Source of the DNA: Planctomycetia bacterium
GTDB taxonomy: Bacteria; Planctomycetota; UBA11346
NCBI GenBank assembly: GCA_005801395.1
Contig: SYDV01000371.1
Location: 1-15,292, forward strand
Reading direction: 5' to 3'
DNA: 15,292 nucleotides
The notes under the pieces were generated by a model, which was given only the letters and a program-made list of their open reading frames with translations, was not told the origin of the DNA and did no database searches. The stretch's first letter is position 1, and each line of letters begins with the position of its first letter. The translations under genes and the position numbers were made by a program. Of the stretch, positions 13,942-15,292 are shown one piece after another.

Positions 13942-15292
13942 ATGCGATCGGGAATACGTATTCCTTTGTTGGTTAAATACTTAGGACCAATTGCAGGCTG
14001 CTCTACCTGGATCTTCTTCGGTAGTCCGGTTGGTTGGTCTGCCGAAGCCAAGCTCCCACCACCAATTGATCCCCAGGGTGATGAGCTTTCTTTGTTTAAC
14101 GATTTACCCGTCGTGGTGTCGGCTTCCCGTCAGCAAACCGCGATCAATAAATCCCCCGTTCCCGTCAGTGTCGTCAGTAGCGAAGACATCCAAGCTGGAG
14201 GTCATTATCGAATCGAGGAAATGCTACGCTTTGTTCCCGGAGTCGACGTCCTGCGCATCGATCGAAATTATTACGCGGTGGGGGTACGCGGCTTTCATGG
14301 CACCATTTCTGATCGCACATTGACACTCATTAATGGTCGCAATGCCGACTCATCAACGTTTGGCGGATCCGAATTTTATCGCCAGCCACTGCTCGTCGGA
14401 GATATTGATCACATTGAAGTCGTACGTGGCCCAGGCAGCGCCGCCTGGGGTGCAAATGCTTATAATGGTGTCATCAATATTATTACCAAAGATCCCGAAG
14501 ACACCCTTGGCATTCAGGGAGCGTCGACCGTCACTGGTTTTGGCGATTCGTACACAGAAGCCCGTTGGAGCGAAGTCAGCGGCCCATTCAGTTGGCGCAT
14601 CGGCGGTTTTTACGAATATCATCGCTCTAGCAGTAACGCCTTAGACGACCAAAGTTTTCCCGATAACGATTGGGGCGAGAAAAAAGGCACTGACAATGAG
14701 GTTGTTTTACGTTTAAATAGCGCAACCACCCTACGCGGGGGACTTGGCTACGCCCTGATTGATTGCGGTTCGTTTGAATTTCTTGGCCGCCAATCCACCA
14801 ATGAGGATAGCTTCGAAACTACACGCGCATTTCTCCGTTTTGATCAAGATCTATCAGAAGACTTTTCCTACCGCCTTGGCTGGTACGGCAATTTTCTCAA
14901 CACGGTTCGACAAGCGGTATTTAATGACCGAACACAAGAAAATGTTGCTGAACTCCAACTCGATTACCAAGGATTTCATCAACACAAAATCACCCTCGGC
15001 GGTGAATGGCGAGCGATTGACATTGAAGCTCTCAGCAACGGCAATCCAACGCAAATCAACCTTATTAATGCTCCGTATCATGAACAGCGTTATGGCGCAT
15101 TCTTAATTGATCGTTGGGAAATGTTCGAACGATTCGCCTTAGAAGGACAACTTCGCGGAGATAATTATTCCGGCACCGAATCAGATTGGGCAGGCCGCGT
15201 AGCTGGGCTCTATGGCATCGATAAACAACAACACCATGTGCTTCGACTCGCTGCCGCGCGCGCTTATCGCACTCCACTTCCAGCTTTACGAA
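13942..15292 (+). CDS. TonB-dependent outer-membrane receptor, N-terminal part (runs off the window)
   Basis: The frame is open to the window edge (450 codons seen). A long signal sequence (RIPLLVKYLGPIAGCSTWIFFG) ends near GWSAEA. Residues about 50-60 (DLPVVVSASRQ) introduce the plug domain: SPVPVSVVSSEDIQAGG, IEEMLRFVPGVDVLRID, VRGFHG, LTLINGR, IDHIEVVRGPGSAAWGANAYNGVINIITK. This order is typical of siderophore, vitamin B12 or similar TonB receptors. The following segments alternate as beta-barrel strands (EVVLRLNSATTL, YRLGWYGNF, HKITLGGEWRAID). The receptor imports a ligand across the outer membrane using TonB energy. The ligand cannot be told from this part, and no Fur box or cobalamin riboswitch is evident upstream. 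Confidence 0.92.
   Translation, partial: MRSGIRIPLLVKYLGPIAGCSTWIFFGSPVGWSAEAKLPPPIDPQGDELSLFNDLPVVVSASRQQTAINKSPVPVSVVSSEDIQAGGHYRIEEMLRFVPGVDVLRIDRNYYAVGVRGFHGTISDRTLTLINGRNADSSTFGGSEFYRQPLLVGDIDHIEVVRGPGSAAWGANAYNGVINIITKDPEDTLGIQGASTVTGFGDSYTEARWSEVSGPFSWRIGGFYEYHRSSSNALDDQSFPDNDWGEKKGTDNEVVLRLNSATTLRGGLGYALIDCGSFEFLGRQSTNEDSFETTRAFLRFDQDLSEDFSYRLGWYGNFLNTVRQAVFNDRTQENVAELQLDYQGFHQHKITLGGEWRAIDIEALSNGNPTQINLINAPYHEQRYGAFLIDRWEMFERFALEGQLRGDNYSGTESDWAGRVAGLYGIDKQQHHVLRLAAARAYRTPLPALR

Overview
The window looks like a piece of a Gram-negative bacterial chromosome, most likely from the PVC group (Planctomycetota or Lentisphaerota are my best guesses). The inference rests on several things: an outer-membrane TonB-dependent receptor; a Hanks-type Ser/Thr kinase with DLG instead of DFG and a membrane anchor followed by a PEGA-like domain; a secreted protein beginning 'DMVILKNGQ'; an archaeal-type phosphatidylserine decarboxylase paired with PssA; and several GTG starts. 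There are no tRNA or rRNA genes, CRISPR arrays or intact insertion sequences. Assignment to a phylum is inference, not something the sequence proves.

Left part (1-2462). The tail of an unidentified + strand gene converges on a minus-strand pair, truD then fmt, joined by a one-base TAATG overlap. The fmt frame carries an in-frame TAG just before the C-terminal tRNA-binding domain. TruD keeps its catalytic Asp but has lost several usually invariant motifs. A 40-codon upstream frame with a good ribosome binding site overlaps the truD start.

Middle (2463-5655). A transmembrane Ser/Thr protein kinase is followed by a secreted ILKNG-type protein. After it comes a short coding-like stretch without a start, then a strong bidirectional terminator facing the next, convergent block.

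Minus-strand block (5656-10068). In transcription order: gmk, a Nudix-like hypothetical protein, a small three-helix membrane protein overlapping psd by ATGA, psd, pssA, and a helix-turn-helix/transglutaminase-like protein whose GTG directly follows the pssA stop. psd and pssA make phosphatidylethanolamine through phosphatidylserine; the small membrane protein and the transglutaminase protein are tightly coupled to this pathway but have no known role in it.

Plus-strand cassette (10219-13069). Three genes are linked by ATGA overlaps: a signal-peptidase-fold protein without recognisable catalytic residues, a membrane-anchored unknown protein broken by an in-frame TGA, and a zinc-ribbon/membrane protein. 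I recognise no known system here, and it is the best candidate for something undescribed.

Right end (13070-15292). A promoter precedes a roughly 190-nt leader with strong RNA-structure potential, then clpS (GTG start), a short probably frameshifted remnant, and a TonB-dependent receptor that runs off the window. Two in-frame stops, one likely frameshift and one startless coding fragment in 15 kb suggest either base-calling errors in the assembly or real gene decay; reads would decide.
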